Below are positions 1 through 12,557 of a stretch of 50,825 nucleotides of DNA, in pieces. The notes below the pieces were generated by a model. That model was not told where the DNA came from and ran no database searches. It saw nothing but the letters and a program-made list of their open reading frames with translations. The stretch lies in contig JAPTJF010000451.1 of NCBI GenBank assembly GCA_029339195.1, positions 1 to 50,825 on the forward strand, written 5' to 3'. Both the position numbers and the translations under genes were made by a program. Origin of the DNA: Micractinium sp. NFX-FRZ. Taxonomy: Eukaryota > Chlorophyta > Trebouxiophyceae > Chlorellales > Chlorellaceae. Position 1 is the first letter of the stretch; every line of letters begins with the position of its first letter.

Positions 1-2702
1 CCACCGCCGCCGCCGCCGCCGCCGCTGCTGCCTGCCGCGCCGTCACCGTTGCCGCCGCCGCCGCCATTGCCGCCGGGCATGCCGGCGAAGCTGGTGTAGG
101 CGGGGTGGCTGCGGTTGACTGCAGTGATACAGTCCTGCTTGCGCACCACTTTTTGAGTGATGACCTGGCGGGGAGGGTAAAGGACAGTGCAGGGGAGGTG
201 GGGAGGCATGGCAGACTGTGAGGCAGCGGTGGGGGGCAGGGCAGAGTCGGGGGTCAGGGCAAAGAGCGAGGCACAGACGCGCGGGGCGGCTACACAGGGG
301 CGAGGTGGTGCTAGGACGATGAGTGGGCAAGCAGGGCATGCAGGGGCGCAGCATCTGAGCAGCCACTATGTGCCACAGATGGGGAGAGGCAGGCGGGTAG
401 CGGCGTACTGGGCAGGCCTGCAGGGCTGGGGTGCGCACGAAATGCGCTCTCAGAGGCGACTGCAAAACCTCTGGCATAGCCCCGCCCCCATCATCAAAAT
501 GTTACTCACCTTGTCCTTTTCAAACTTGTCCAACAGCTTGGACAGCTTCTTGTAGCGGCTCTGCTTCATGTCAAACAGAACGCCTGCACGTGCAGCCAGG
601 AGGTGGGCAGGCAGGCAGCTAGATGGGGCTATGCAAAGGTGGGGTGCAGTGAACACAGTGCATTGGCCGTTACTTTGCCGGCTGCAGGGAGGCAACAGCA
701 GGCTGGCTGCCACGCCGGCGGCACATGTGCGCCACCGGCTGCTCCAGCAGCGGCATAGGTGGCGCACGGCAACGGCAGCAGCGGCAGCTTGCACAGGGGC
801 CGCCCCTCTTCTGCCGTTCATCCAGCGCCCATGGCACAGCGCGCGTGTCGTGCTGGGCGTGCTGTGCTCACCCTCGGGCCGTGCCGGCAGCATGTGCTTG
901 GTGTAAAAGTCGCCGCACTGGATCGGCAGGTCTGCGTTCTTCAGCGCCTGCAGCCCTGCAAGCACGGCGGCCTCCAAAAGTGCATCCATATCTAGCCCGC
1001 TGCCGTTGCCACTATCCGCACCCCCTGCCGCCTCTGCCGCTGCACACCCTGCCGCTGCTGCCGCTGCGCTGCCGCTGCCGCTGCCCTCTGCCTCTGCTGA
1101 GCCGTTGCCACCGCTGCCCCCTCCTAGCTGCAGGGCGCCCAGCTGTTGGGCCGCTTCGCCTGCTGCGCCGGCTGCGCTGCTCGCCTCGTCCACCTCGCCC
1201 GCCGCCGCCTGCCCCTCGGGCGCAGCCAGCGGAAAGATGCGGGAGGCGGTGAAGCCCTCATTGGGAGGGGCCTTGTCCCCCATGTGCCACAGCAGGTCCC
1301 CATACGTGTGCAGCAGCGTCCACCCCCGCCCCTTCATGCCCTCCCGCACCGCTTCAGTGCGGCTCACCGCCATCTTGCCCACTGCAGGGCGGGGCGGAAG
1401 GCGGGGGTAATAGGAGGGATGGGGCGTCAGAGAGAAGGTGAGCAAGGGCATGAAGGAGCGGGCGGGAGGGGCAGGCAGTGGAGTGGCGATGACACCCATG
1501 CTGGCTTCGGCCAGCAAAGGCAGGGCGGAGGGCTGAGCTAGGCCAGGGCAGATGAGAAGCCAACTGGCATGCGTGCAAGGATGGGGCAGGCAGCGGTGCT
1601 CCTACAAGCACGCCGGCTCGCTCAAGTCCCAGCTAACCAGCCCGCCCCTCTCCACCGGACAACCCGCCCCACCCCATAACCCTGCCCGCCCCTCTCCCCC
1701 GCCCAGCCCGCACCACCAACCCCTGCCCCAGCTCCCCACCCGCCCCTGCTCCAGCTCCCCAGCCCGCCCCGCCCACCCGCAAAGGGCACCGGGTTGCCAG
1801 GCACTGCCAGGCTGCGTGCGCTGCCAGCCAGGAAGTCTGGGAGGCCGCCAGCTGGCGCCAGCACGCCCTGCAGGAACAGGTCCGCCCCGCCCAGCACCTT
1901 GCCGCTCACTTCCGACCACGTGTGCAGCGTGGGCAGCAGCTGCGGCAGCGCCGACAGCGCGTAGACCTGAAGGGGGTGGGAGGCCAGAAGAGGGGGAGGC
2001 AGGCAGCGACAGTGGCAGCAGAAGCGGGGCGGCGTTGGTAGGGCAGCACACGCTAGGCACCACGGGTGCTTGTGGCAAGCCGAGCTGGCATGCAGCTGCC
2101 ACAGCTGCTCAAACGTCATGTCCGCACAGCACACTTCAGCACTCGCCCACAAACGACCCTCTTGTCCCGCTGACATCCTCCCCTCTCATCACCACACCCC
2201 TCCTGCCCCCTTCGGTCCCCACCACCACAACCCTCCTGCCCCCTATGGTGCCCCACCTCCCCACTGCTCGCCTCACCGTGGGCAGCAGGCCCCCCCGCCC
2301 GTCCGGGTCAAAGAACAGCGGGTTGCCGCCATCCAGGGAGTACACCACGCAGCGGTTGCTCAACTTGGACTGCGCCAGCCCAGTCTTGCCGGGCAGCAGG
2401 GCACCCAGGGCCTCTTCGCTGACGGAAGGAAAGGCCTGCGGGGCGGGGCGAGTGCGGGTGCCCACGTAGCGGTGCCAGCAGCAGAGCACGAGCCAGATTG
2501 GGCGGTCCACGCCTCCTCTCAGGCCTCTTTCGGTCTGCCAGCTGCGCGGCTGGGACAGCAACTCTGTAGGACAGCACGGCGCCGCGTATTGCATACAGAG
2601 CGTGCACGCACCCCTCACCTTCAGAACCGACCGCCGCAGCTCTTTGGCATCCTTTCCGGAGAGCTGATGTGTGGAGGACACACTGATGTTCTTCTTGAAC
2701 AT
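1..2702 (-). CDS. EIF2D: eukaryotic translation initiation factor 2D (eIF2D/ligatin), 3' end beyond window
   Basis: eIF2D delivers initiator tRNA to 40S subunits independently of GTP and helps recycle 40S complexes in the cytosol. Exons read on the minus strand: 2702-2619, 2435-2277, 1966-1777, 1381-872, 583-510 and 164-1 (continuing off the window). All junction phases close, giving about 393 residues. The start MFKKNISVSSTHQLSGKDAK is the family N terminus. It is followed by the pre-PUA region (SNRCVVYSLDGGNPLFFD), the PUA domain (GGADLFLQGVLAP, then GRGWTLLHTYGDLLWHMGD), the middle winged-helix part (CGDFYTKHMLPARPEG, SRYKKLSKLLDKFEKDK) and the start of the C-terminal part (CITAVNRSHPAYTSF). 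The acidic/Ala/Gly-rich linker in exon 4 is algal low complexity. The final SUI1 domain lies outside the window. It is divergently oriented to SEC12. Confidence 0.9.
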
Positions 2703-3357
2703 GCTGCCTCTCCAAAGTCTGGTCCCGATGGGAAGCTAGAGCTTTTTGCGAGACAGGCTCGTGTGCACACCTTACAGATAGCTGCAGGCGCGCCGCTTCT
2801 GCGCAGGCGGTGGTGGGCCGGCCGGGCGGCAGCAACAGTGAGCGGCCGGCACTCTCTTCTCCCCTGCATGCGCATTGCTCCCGATACAGATCACGTTACC
2901 TCGGTCAGATTGAGCGTGCAGCACAAGCCGCCCCTACGCACCTGAAAAGGACCAAAGGCGCGCTCAGGGGTGATGGCGGCTTGCACCCTGTCGGAGCCCC
3001 GCACAAAACCAACGTACCGAATTACGGCAATTAAACACAATCGGCGATGCCTGAGAGCTCTCGTCCATCGCTGCCAGCAAGGCCGACGTGCCAAGGAGCA
3101 AGACCTCTCCTCGGACCGCGATCGCCGCACAGTGTCGCTCTAAAATCAAGCTGAAATTTGCGCACAGCTTCAAACGTGCCAGAGGCTTTGTTCGCCTGAG
3201 CCGATCGAAGCTCCGCTTTACTAACGTCCCCAGCGGCCCTCTCGCTTATACCAACCGCATGATCCAACTGTGAAGGCGCGCCGGCCCCTGCACCCCCAAG
3301 GCAGTCCTCCCGTCGGCGGTGCACCGCCGCTGTCGCCGCCGCCGCCGCTAGCCAGCT
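2703..3357. promoter_or_regulatory. divergent intergenic region between eIF2D and SEC12
   Basis: These 655 bases separate two head-to-head start codons, so they must hold both promoters and both 5' UTRs. The stretch from about 2985 to 3260 is less GC-rich than the flanking genes. I see no clear TATA box, RNA gene or convincing coding exon here. Confidence 0.5.
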
Positions 3358-6300
3358 ATGGGCCGCAAGAAGGAGTGGGGGATAAAGTATGGCTGCCCCA
3401 TCTACGGCATTGCCTGGCCACCAGGGGAGCACGTCTACATGTGTGGAGGAGGTGGTCACGGGATTGAAAACAAGTGCGCTGGGTGGGCAGCGGGCCCGAG
3501 TGCCACGCTCTGGCTTGTGTGGGGCCCACGGGCGGAGGAGAGGAGCTGTCTGTCTGCTGCTGCAAGAGCTGGCCAGTTACAAACAGGCCGCTGCCGCCTC
3601 CTTGCCAGCATTCCAGCATGCGATACCACTGCAGCCGCAGCAGCAACAGCAGCGGTCTGTGTTCTGCCCCAACGCTCTGCTTGCCCCGCCGCTCTGCCTG
3701 CCACGCCTGTGCCACTCCCCACACCCTCACCCCCACCTGCAGGGTGTCGGTGCTGAGCTGCCGGGAGGGCGTGCAGTCAGAGGAGGTGGCCAAGCTGAAC
3801 ACTGGGAAGGACGCCGGGTACCGGCTGGTCATGCACCCATCTGGACGCTCGCTGGTGGGTGGGCACCTGGGGTGGTGGGCTCAAGCGGGGTGGGCAGGAT
3901 GCCTGCGCTTATGATGCCTGCGCGTTGCGCTGTGCCGCGGGGACGGAATGCGTTTGTGGGTCGGCTGTGCTTAAGCGGGCGCACGTTTCTACCTAGGGGC
4001 GTGTCCTGCAAGCGCTGCTGCTGCCCCACTTTGTTGCCCCTGCACTCGCCGCCCGCCCGCCGTGCCCCCGGCCCCGCTGATAGGCACTGACTCCACTCCC
4101 CGCCCCCGTGCCTGCCGCCTCCCTCAGGTGTGCGGCATGAGCGTGGGCGGCCTGGAGCGAGTAGATGTGCACCCCACCGCTGGCGAGCCGCCCAAACTGA
4201 GCCTGTCGCAGGGTGCGTGAGCAGGTCGCAGGGCGGGGCGTCCAGCAGGCGGCAGGCGGCTGCAGCAGGCGGCGCCCACTTGCCGACTGCAGCAGCAGCA
4301 GCAGCAGGATGGGCACGGGCATCAGTGCAGCACCCCCTGTTTGGGAAGCCGCCGTGGAGGCAGAAGCAGCGGCTGCGCAGCTGCAGCCGGCCAGGCCCGC
4401 CTGCTCTGCAGCCCTGGGTGCCCTGCTCCTCATTGCATGCCCCCCTGCTGCCAGCTTGGACCACCCACACTCACTGTCCTGCCCGCTCGCCCCTTGACCA
4501 TGCTGCATTATAGCCGCTGCAGGGTGAGTTCAGGAGGGGAGCAACCTCCGGCACCGACTCACCCTTCGCCCACTCAATTACCTCTCGTCTGCCCCCTGCA
4601 GGCAACCCCATCAACCCCATTGCGCAACACCAGCTCACCTCTGCTTGCCCTCTTTCCCTGCAGGCGAGTTCAAAGAAGCCACCTCCAGCATCGGCCCTAT
4701 CAAGGGGATGTCCTTCAGCGGCGACGGCCGGCTGCTGGCGCTGGGCGGGGAGGACGGCAGCATCGAGGTGTGGGAATGGCCCCACATGCGGCGGCGCCTC
4801 AGGTGCGGGGCAGCGAGCTCTGCTCTTGGTTTCCCCACGTTGCGCAGGCATGCAGTCTGAAGAGCGACTACCACGCCAATGGCTGGATGTGAGGCGTGGG
4901 AGGCGGTGCGGCGCGGTGCCGGGCTGTAGCAGGCAGGCAACTCACCACTCGCTATGCAGATTGTTCAACCTGAGCTCTGCCCACTCCTGCTGTGCTCTGT
5001 CCGACGCTTAGCTTCATCTGCCCCGCCTGCTGTGCTGCGTGCTGTGCCTGCTGCCCTGTCCGCTGTCCGCTGACGTGCAGGTGGGAGGCCTCGCAAAAGG
5101 CAATCCGCAACGTGGACTTCAGCACTGCTCACTCTGACGGCGTGCTGTTCTCCTGCGATGAGGGCGGCGCCTGCAAGCTGTGGAGCGCAGACAGCGGGGA
5201 GGAGATTGCACAGCTGGCGGCGCCGGCGGGTGAGCGGGCCAGCGCGGCGCATGTGGGCATGCTGGGTGCTGGGCAGGGCCGCGTTGGGCTGGGGTTAGGT
5301 GCTACGCGGGAGGAGGGTCGCACTGCTGGCTGCCCCGCCCTGCCGAGGGGCAAGCGTGGTGCAAGCTGCCTGGGTAGGACGGGGCGGGGAGGCGGAAGGC
5401 AGGAGGTGACTGCAGGGCAGGAGGTGTGGTGTGAGCAGCGACAGGTAACAAGACGCGAGTGGTGACTGCCGCGCTTGCGGCACCACAAGTTGAAAGTTCA
5501 GATGCACTTCGGGTGGGGCGGGCAGGGTTCCGCACCCCCCTTGCCGCTGCCCTCAATCTCCTGCCCCTGCCTTGCCTCCCAAGCCCATCCTACCTGCATT
5601 CAAATCCTCAGGAGCATGGCAGTTCACATCCTATCTACATGCCACTGCTGCAGACATGCCCCGAGCCACCTTCTTCCGATGCAAATCGGCTGTGGATCCA
5701 GAAGACGACTCCATCCTGCTCTTCACACCCATGAAGTGGAAGCGGGACGGGTGGATTGTCAAGTGGCAGCAGGTAGGCGGGGCGGGCCAGGTTGGGGCGG
5801 GGCGGGCTGGAGTGTGGCGCGAGGCTGGGAGGGATGGGGCGTGCAGGGCGGTACAGGGCAGGGCGGAGCAGCACTGGAGATGCAATGCTGGCTGAAAGCA
5901 ACACTGGGTAAAGCAACACTGGGCGAACAGCACTGGGGATGGAACGCAGGCCCAAGCGCCAAGCCAGTAAGAGCTGCGGCGCCGGTGCTGGCCAGGGCCG
6001 CCCTCTGGCCTCCCACCTCCCCACTGCACTGCAGACCCTGCCTGTCCACACTTCCCACATGCCTGGCCGATCCGCCTGAAAACTACCCCCCAGCCTGGCC
6101 GCACTGCCTGTCACATCACCCACTGCCACCTGCCCATCGCTTCCTCCCTCGCGGCTGCTCACCCGCTTGCACCCCCACCCCCTTGCTCTCCCCGGCAGGA
6201 TGAGGACGGCAGCATACAGGTGGTGGGGCGCACACGCAAGCCTGTGGCCCCCGCGCCCATCTGCGGCTTTGAGCTGAGCCGGAGTGGGGAGCTGATGGCG

Positions 6301-6967
6301 GCGGTGACGCCTGACGGTGAGCGGCCAGCGCACGCCGGCCAGCCGCCCTGCTGCTACTGCTGCTGCTGCTGCTGCTGGCGGGCGTCTGGAGCTGTGTTGT
6401 ATCGAAGCGCCAATTCTGCCTAGGCTCTTGTGTATCGCGTTGCTGCCCTGCCTCAAGGCTGTGGGCTACGATATCCCTCCGTCCGGCCCTTCTCCCCGCG
6501 CTCACCCCCTGTAAAACCGCCAGTCGCCCCTTCCCATCACGACCATCTCCCCTCTACCGCCCACCCCTGCCCCCCGCCTGCCGCCACCAGGTGACCAAGT
6601 GGTGGTAGACTCTGCCACCCTGCAGACCATCAAGTACGCCAAGGGAGTGCACATGACTTTTGCAACCAGCGTGGCGTTCAGCCCAGACGAGCAATACATC
6701 ATCTCCGGCTCCTCCGACGCCAGCGCCGTTCTGACGCGGATAGCGCGGCCGCCAGGCGCCGGCGCCGCGCTGGGCACGCTGCTGCTGCTGGCCGCGCTGC
6801 TGGCCGCGCTGGCCGCGCTGCTGCTGGGCCTGCTGCTGCACTACGCACAGGCGCAGCCAGAGGAGGCGCGAGCGATGCTGGCGCCGCTGGCGCCGGCGCT
6901 GCGGCAGGCGGCTGGGGTGGGCTGGCTGCCAGAGGCGGTGCGAGAAACGCTGAAAGCGCTCACGTGA
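3358..6967 (+). CDS. SEC12: SEC12/PREB-type WD40 guanine nucleotide exchange factor for SAR1
   Basis: This ER membrane protein activates SAR1 to start COPII coat assembly. Exons: 3358-3473, 3743-3854, 4128-4212, 4664-4802, 5081-5229, 5654-5772, 6199-6316, 6591-6967, totalling 404 residues with all phases closed. The N terminus (KYGCPIYGIAW, then CGGGGHGIENK) carries the family's glycine-rich loop ending in Asn, which lies at the SAR1-binding face. Beta-propeller blades follow (SFSGDGRLLALGGEDGSIEVWEW; FSCDEGGACKLW; AFSPDEQYIISGSSDASAV). One hydrophobic Leu/Ala helix near residues 338-363 is the single ER anchor, followed by a short predicted lumenal tail of about 40 residues. Plant PHF1 is a close relative; length and membrane anchor fit either, so SEC12-like is the safest name. 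Confidence 0.87.
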
Positions 6968-7055
6968 TACATACACGAGCGGATGCGAGCAGTTGAGGTT
7001 GTCTCACTGTACACATGCATGCTGGGCGCTGGCATGCAATGAGGAGTATTCAATA

Positions 7056-7060
7056 TGTAA
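7056..7060 (+). terminator. TGTAA poly(A) signal for SEC12
   Basis: TGTAA is the standard green-algal nuclear poly(A) signal. It lies 88 bases after the SEC12 stop and is followed by an A-run. Confidence 0.6.
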
Positions 7061-7073
7061 AAAAAGCACATAC

Positions 7074-7078
7074 TTACA
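7074..7078 (-). terminator. TGTAA poly(A) signal (reads TTACA on +) for the GH5 gene
   Basis: This is the only reverse-strand TGTAA I noticed in the gap downstream of the mannanase stop. It sits 18 bases from the opposing SEC12 signal. Confidence 0.5.
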
Positions 7079-7716
7079 TGGCAGAGGCAGAGAATGAGGG
7101 TGCAGAAGCAGGGGACAAGAGGGACGGGGGTATGAGCTGGAGGAGGGGCGGCGCCGGCAGTTGAAAGGTTGAGCTGCGAGCTGATGGTGCGGTGGCTTGG
7201 ACAAGCGCAAGTGTGAAGTCCAAACAAACAAACAGGGGCAGGCTGTTGCCGCGGCATGCTCCTCAGGGCAGCACGGTGCTTCCACTCTGCCTCCAGCCCT
7301 GCACTCGTGCCTCAGTGTCGCGCCAATATACCCCACCTACTTGCATCACCACAAGGCGTGAAGCCTGAACTCTGTGCAGTGCCTGCATTCTGTCAGGCCC
7401 AGGAGAAGCGGGCAACCGCAGGCCCGGCCGCCAGGACACGGGCGCTTGCAGCAGCTCTGCCGGCAGCAGCACCCGCTGCTTCAAAAGGTGCCCGCAGCAG
7501 CCCCAGCTGCCATCTCCCGAATGAGTGCCACAGTTGAGTTGGACGAGTAGATCTGCGTGGGTGAGGCAAGGGGTGGCATGGCACACAGGCGCATGTTTTC
7601 TCGGCTGATTGCGGCTCAGCTTTGAGCTCAGCAGTGCCGGCTAGGCGGTCGGGCTGGTGGGATGAAGCACCTGCTGCCATGCACCAGCGCCCAAGGCTGC
7701 CACCAATCCCCTGCTA

Positions 7717-10700
7717 TCAGCGCCCTGTCACAACCCGCTGCCCGCGCGCCTTGAGGGCGGTGACATTGTACAAGTGCATGTGCAGCGCAGTGGAGCGACC
7801 GCGGCAGTCCTCTGCCACATCGCGCCGCTCAAACCCCTCCTGCGTGGGGGAGGGAGGGAGGTGAATGGGCACTTGTGCACTGACGAGCGGAGCAGGCCAG
7901 GCACCAAGCACCACAGCACAGCGTGCGTGGCAGTGGCCAACCACGCGGCAGACTAAGCAGATCAGGGCACAGCACAGCACAGCACAGCACAGCACAGCAC
8001 AGCACGCCCATACTCGCACGCGCTGCACAGCACAGCATAGCATAGTTCTGTGTAGCACAGCAAGCACAGCGCAGCGCAGCACGCCTGCATGATCTTGGCA
8101 GCATCCAGGAAGGCCTGCTCCTCTGGAGGGTACAGCTGGGTGCTGCAGGGGAAAGGCACAGCAGGTGTGCCACTGTGGGGGCGGCAGGTGTGCCAGCGTG
8201 GCAAAGGCGGGCCTCCAGCAGGTCGCAAACATGTGGCTGTTGTGCAGGAGAGCACAGCACCACCGGCTGCTTCCCCACTAGCCACGGCGCTCACCACTGC
8301 ACACGCGCCGCACCCAGCATACAGCCTGCCGCGGGCACAGCGCTGAGAACAGCCTTATTAATTAAACCGTGAACCCTCAGCCAGCTGTGCACATGCCCGC
8401 CCCTGCACCCACCGATCTGGCGCCGGCAGCGGCAGCGCTCCATCCAAGTAGACCGACCGCCCGGACCAGTCGGTCTGGTTCCACACGCTGGCAGAGGAGA
8501 AGAGGACACCCGCCATCACGCTGCCGGCGCCGCGCGCCAGCCTGGCGCCCTCCACGGTGGCGGCCACGAGGTCAAACAGCTCGCTCCGCCGGCCCTCGTG
8601 GTAGCTCTTCCAAACAGAGGTCAGCAGCAGGGGCTTGGGGTCCGGCAGAGCCTGCAGAGAGAGGGAGTTGGGGGTGGGGAGGGAGGGGAGGAGCAGGGCA
8701 AAAGTGAGCTGGCCGGCAGTCAGCCCAGCCCGGCAGCCAGCTGGCAGCTCTGCTGTCTGGGCCTCAGAACTTTGGCAATTAGCCCGCCACTTGCTGCCTG
8801 CAGCCTGACAGAAGGCACCGTGCAAGCAAGTCGTTCTGCGGCAGGCAGGCGGACACAGGCAGGAGAGCGGCAGCACCCTGCCTGCCGTGCCGGTTCCCAG
8901 CGGGACACGGCATGCACCCTTTTACGTGCCCGTGGAGGCAAGCACCGGGCACAGCATGATCCAGTTGCAGGGCCCTTGGCGGCGAGCACAGGCTGGGCGC
9001 CCTGCATGCTGGTGCATGCGCGTTCATGCGGCTCCCCCACCTGCGAGTCGTTGATGTGTGCCTCCATCCAGCGCTCAAACCAGCGCATGTGGCAATCCCA
9101 CCCACACCCCGACATTGTGCTTTCGTCCTGCAGGGGGGTGGCGGCAGGCAGGCAGGCAGGCAGAAACGTGGGCCAGGTCACACGGGCATGCCGCCGTACT
9201 GACTTGGACAGTACGCAGCAGGGATTTGCGGTGTCCAACCAGCTGCGGCGGCTGTGCCCGCTGCACTTCCCCCTGGCCTTCGAAATGTGCAGTCCGATGC
9301 CCTGTTTCGACCCGAGGAATGTACTTCTTGCTGCAGCCTGGCCCCCAACCGCACACAACACGCGCGTATCGGGGGACACCACCAGCCTTCGAGCCAAAAG
9401 TGAGCGTTGCCCGCCCCACTCCAGCCCCCCATCCCCACCCTTCCTCCCTGTCCAGAGCTCACATATCCGGAGAAGCCGTCGGTCATTTGGAAGGCGGCGT
9501 AGTCAACAGAGGGCAGGGAGGCAAGCTGCACAAAGTCGGCCCCCTCGCACTCAAAGTCTAGCAGGGGGTTGTCGGCGGCGCGCTCCTCGGGGCTGGAGTC
9601 GCCAAACCTGCGGGGGGCAGAAACATGGGGGCGCACGCATCAGGGGGAGCACAGGAGAAACATGGGGCGCGCATCAGGGGAAGCACAAGTGCAGGGCAGT
9701 GTGGCAAGGGGCCTCCCATACCGTGGGATGCAACATGTGAGGACCTTTGCCAGCCTGTGGGAGCGTTGCTAATGAGGAAGGTGGCACTGCCACAAGGTCT
9801 ACAGTTGGCACCTTCGGAACGATGTGGGTCAGGATGCGGGTAGAGGGTGGGAGTGGAGGCGGACAGGGGTGACCACAGCATAGCACAGCACAGCAGGGCA
9901 TGTGGGGCTGGTCCCTCCCTGCCTCCCTCGCACATCCCATCCCTCGAAGCGAAGCTCCGGCCCTCCCCGGTGCAGCTCTGCCCTGCCCTGCCAGTGCCCT
10001 GTCCCGCCCGGTCCTGCTGCTGCTCACCACCCAAGCTGCCCCACCGACGCGAGGTGATTTTCATCGATGCACTTTAGAAATGAGGTCATCTCAGCCGCCC
10101 AAGTGGTCACAACTGATCCCTTGGAGGGCCCTGGGCAGCCGGGGCACCTGCGGGCGGGGCCAGGCATTGCTGCATACTAGTGGGCTTTAGGCGCCGCGCA
10201 GCACGTGTTGCAGCCGAGCGACAGATGCCCTTGCTCAGGCTGTCAGGCAGCGCCCGACAGTGTCACCCCTGTAAGTGCTGCTTGCAGCCCTTGGTGCCTC
10301 GGCCCCGCTGTTGCACTCTGTAGGCGCTGCACTGCAAGTGGATCTGCACTCAATGATGCACTGCACTGCACGATGCACGTCCTGGCCGCTGCCGCTGCCA
10401 GTGCCGGTGCCACGCGCGGCGCAGTTGTGACACAATATGCGACAGCGTGGCAGAGAAGGCGCACCGCGGGTTCTGCAGCACCTCCCAGGCAAAGACGGCG
10501 GGGTCTTCGCGGTATTGGGTACCGCTGTAGCTGTTCACTCTGCGACCAGCGGCAGGGTACAGTACGGATGTTCAAACGAGCCAATGGTTTGGTTGGTTGC
10601 AAGTGCAGCTGGCAGCTGGCTGGCTGGCTGCCTCCCTTCTTGCAGCTGCCCAAGTGGCCGCCCCTCTCCTGCCCTCCCGCACCTGTTGACGAGGGAGCAG

Positions 10701-12557
10701 AGGAAATGTTTGTACAGCAGGCGGGCCCGCGGGTCTGTATAGAAATCTTGGATGGTGGCACCTGCGCAAGAGGCGCAGGCACAGCGTGGAGGCTTGGAGG
10801 GGCAGAGCAGCAGGCTCAGGCACGTCCCGTCTGGGCCAGCCCGAGTGCCAGCGGGCGTGAAGGCTGGCAACACTTAGCGTAGTCTACCATCCAAGGCCGT
10901 CGCTTCCGTGCCCTTTGCGCGTCTAAACTCCTGCCCCTCAATCCACCCCACCCCACCCCACCCCACTCCACCCGTGCCTGCCTGTGAGGTTCAGGCGGCC
11001 AGTCACCCACTGCATGTATGTCGCAGGAGTGCCTGCACCGCTCCGCCCGATGTCGCTGCTGGTACTGCCCGAAACCAGGATCAGCCGCAGGCCGTGTTGG
11101 GAGGCTGTGTGCAGGACGTAGTCAAGTGCCTGCACGGCGTGACGCGGGCACACAGTGCGGAGCTTTGTGTGGGGGGGCACTGCACGGCGTGGGTGTCAGA
11201 AGGTGGTAAGCGGCACTGCCTCTTGGAGGCAAGCTGAAGCTGCGGGTTGCGCTAACTGAGTCAGCACCGCAAGCAGCGCAGAGCACGGCACAGCAGAGCC
11301 AGCCCCAAGGGCACTGACAACGGCAAGCCAGACAGCTGGGCACAGCCTGGCCAGGCAGTCGTACACAGTGGCAGGGGAGCACCGAGGCATCCCAGCGAGC
11401 CAAGCAGCCGGGAGCTGCCAGCAGGCAAGCCTGGCAGGCATGCACGGTGGCAGGCGTGCACGGTGGCAGGGGAGCACTGCTGCTGCCGCTTACTTGGAAG
11501 GCTGCCTCATCAAACACTCCGGCCTCAGCCTGAAGAGCAGCCCACACGTCCCCAAAAGGCTCCACCAGCGCCCGCTCTGAGGGCAGGCGCAGGTCCTGGC
11601 CATCACCGGGAACCGACACTCGGCCCACTGAGAAGCCCAGGCTGCAGGGGTGGCAGGCAGGCGGCTTGGGGAGTGTAGGGAAGTTTGGGGTTCTCGTGAC
11701 GCCGGTGCGCAGTGCTGGTATGCTATCACTTGCTGCACATGTGCCTGCACACCATGCGTCTTGTGTCCTTGGGGCAGCATCGCCGGCTGCTGTGAAAGCA
11801 GCACACTTTGGATCAATCAACAATCATTCCAGTTACAGGTTTGAATCCGCGGGGCGCAGCACATTCAGATGCGGCTGCCTGTGGCACTTGCCTGGAGGCA
11901 TTGCTCATGAGAGCGTCGACCGCAGCCCGGTCCCCTGGCCAGCCGCGGAAGGCCCACTGTGCCAGCTGCGGCGCATCAAAGCCAGTGAAGAAGGCAGGCT
12001 GGCCATTGACCAGAAGCAGGCTGCCCTGCCGCTGCGCAAAATGGCTTGCCGGGGCCGCCGCGGCCGCTTCTGCACGAGAGGGGCAGCAGCAGGGGCGCTC
12101 GTGTGGCCGTGATGACTGCACTTGCCCGACGGCGGGCTGAGAGGGGTCGTTTCCGCAGGCATGCGCATGCTGCGTTGGCGCTCCTTGTAGGCATACCTGG
12201 CCCGTGTGCCGCTGCATAGGCATCTGCAAAGCAGTCGCACACCGCTTCCACCACAGCAGCGTAGTCGGGAGGGGGCAGGGAGGGGTCCACTCCAGGCCAG
12301 GCCCAGCTGCCGCCATCGAAGCTGCTGTTCAAGGCCTGCTCCTGCCACTCCTCAATGGGCAGTTGGAAAAGGTCTTCACAGATCCCAAACTCCTGATCCA
12401 ACGTGGCAGCTGTGCACCCAGATGGCCCCGCCTCTCCTGCTGCCAGCCACTCCTCTCTGTCGCCAGGTCCCGCTTCAGCCAGGATTTGGTCGGAGAAGGC
12501 AGCGGCATCGTCCGCCATGCCGGCAAGCAGCTCCACGGTGCTGTTGCTGCTGTAGTT
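7717..12557 (-). CDS. GH5 endo-beta-mannanase-like module 2, catalytic residues lost
   Basis: Exons on the minus strand: 12557-12197, 12069-11892, 11641-11494, 11129-10982, 10761-10683, 10539-10465, 10147-10028, 9607-9463, 9127-9041, 8651-8413, 8142-8085, 7839-7717. This is 587 codons with stop and no frame break. It aligns along its length with module 1 upstream (ALDYVLHTASQHGL, QDFYTDPRARLLYKHFLC, SYHEGRRSELFD). The acid/base position is WEVLQNPR instead of WEMMNEPK, so Glu became Asn (about residue 328). The nucleophile position is LLLTSVWKSY instead of FILEEFNVAY, so Glu became Ser (about residue 459). The His-Ala-Tyr segment is also lost. Three introns have GC donors (11891, 10981, 8084). 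No signal peptide or good ATG precedes it, so it may be the C-terminal half of the upstream gene, joined by a phase-0 intron 12769-12558. Confidence 0.72.
7967..8005. repeat. (AGCAC)n microsatellite
   Basis: Seven perfect AGCAC units lie within the last intron of GH5 module 2, with degenerate copies continuing to about 8080. It is non-coding. Confidence 0.85.

Larger units (their letters stand above)
6968..7716. other. tail-to-tail 3' UTRs of SEC12 and the GH5 gene
   Basis: No coding exon is supported here. SEC12 would end just after its TGTAA at 7056. The minus-strand mannanase transcript would end just past the TTACA at 7074, leaving it a 3' UTR of about 640 bases. Confidence 0.5.

Noticed and set aside
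4840..4894. Possible extra SEC12 exon (SDYHANGWM)
   Set aside because: Exons 4 and 5 join in phase to give RRRLRWEASQKAIRNV; adding this piece breaks the propeller blade.
11840..11860. tRNA-like T-arm sequence (GGTTTGAATCC)
   Set aside because: No acceptor stem or anticodon arm can be folded around it, and it lies in a mannanase intron.
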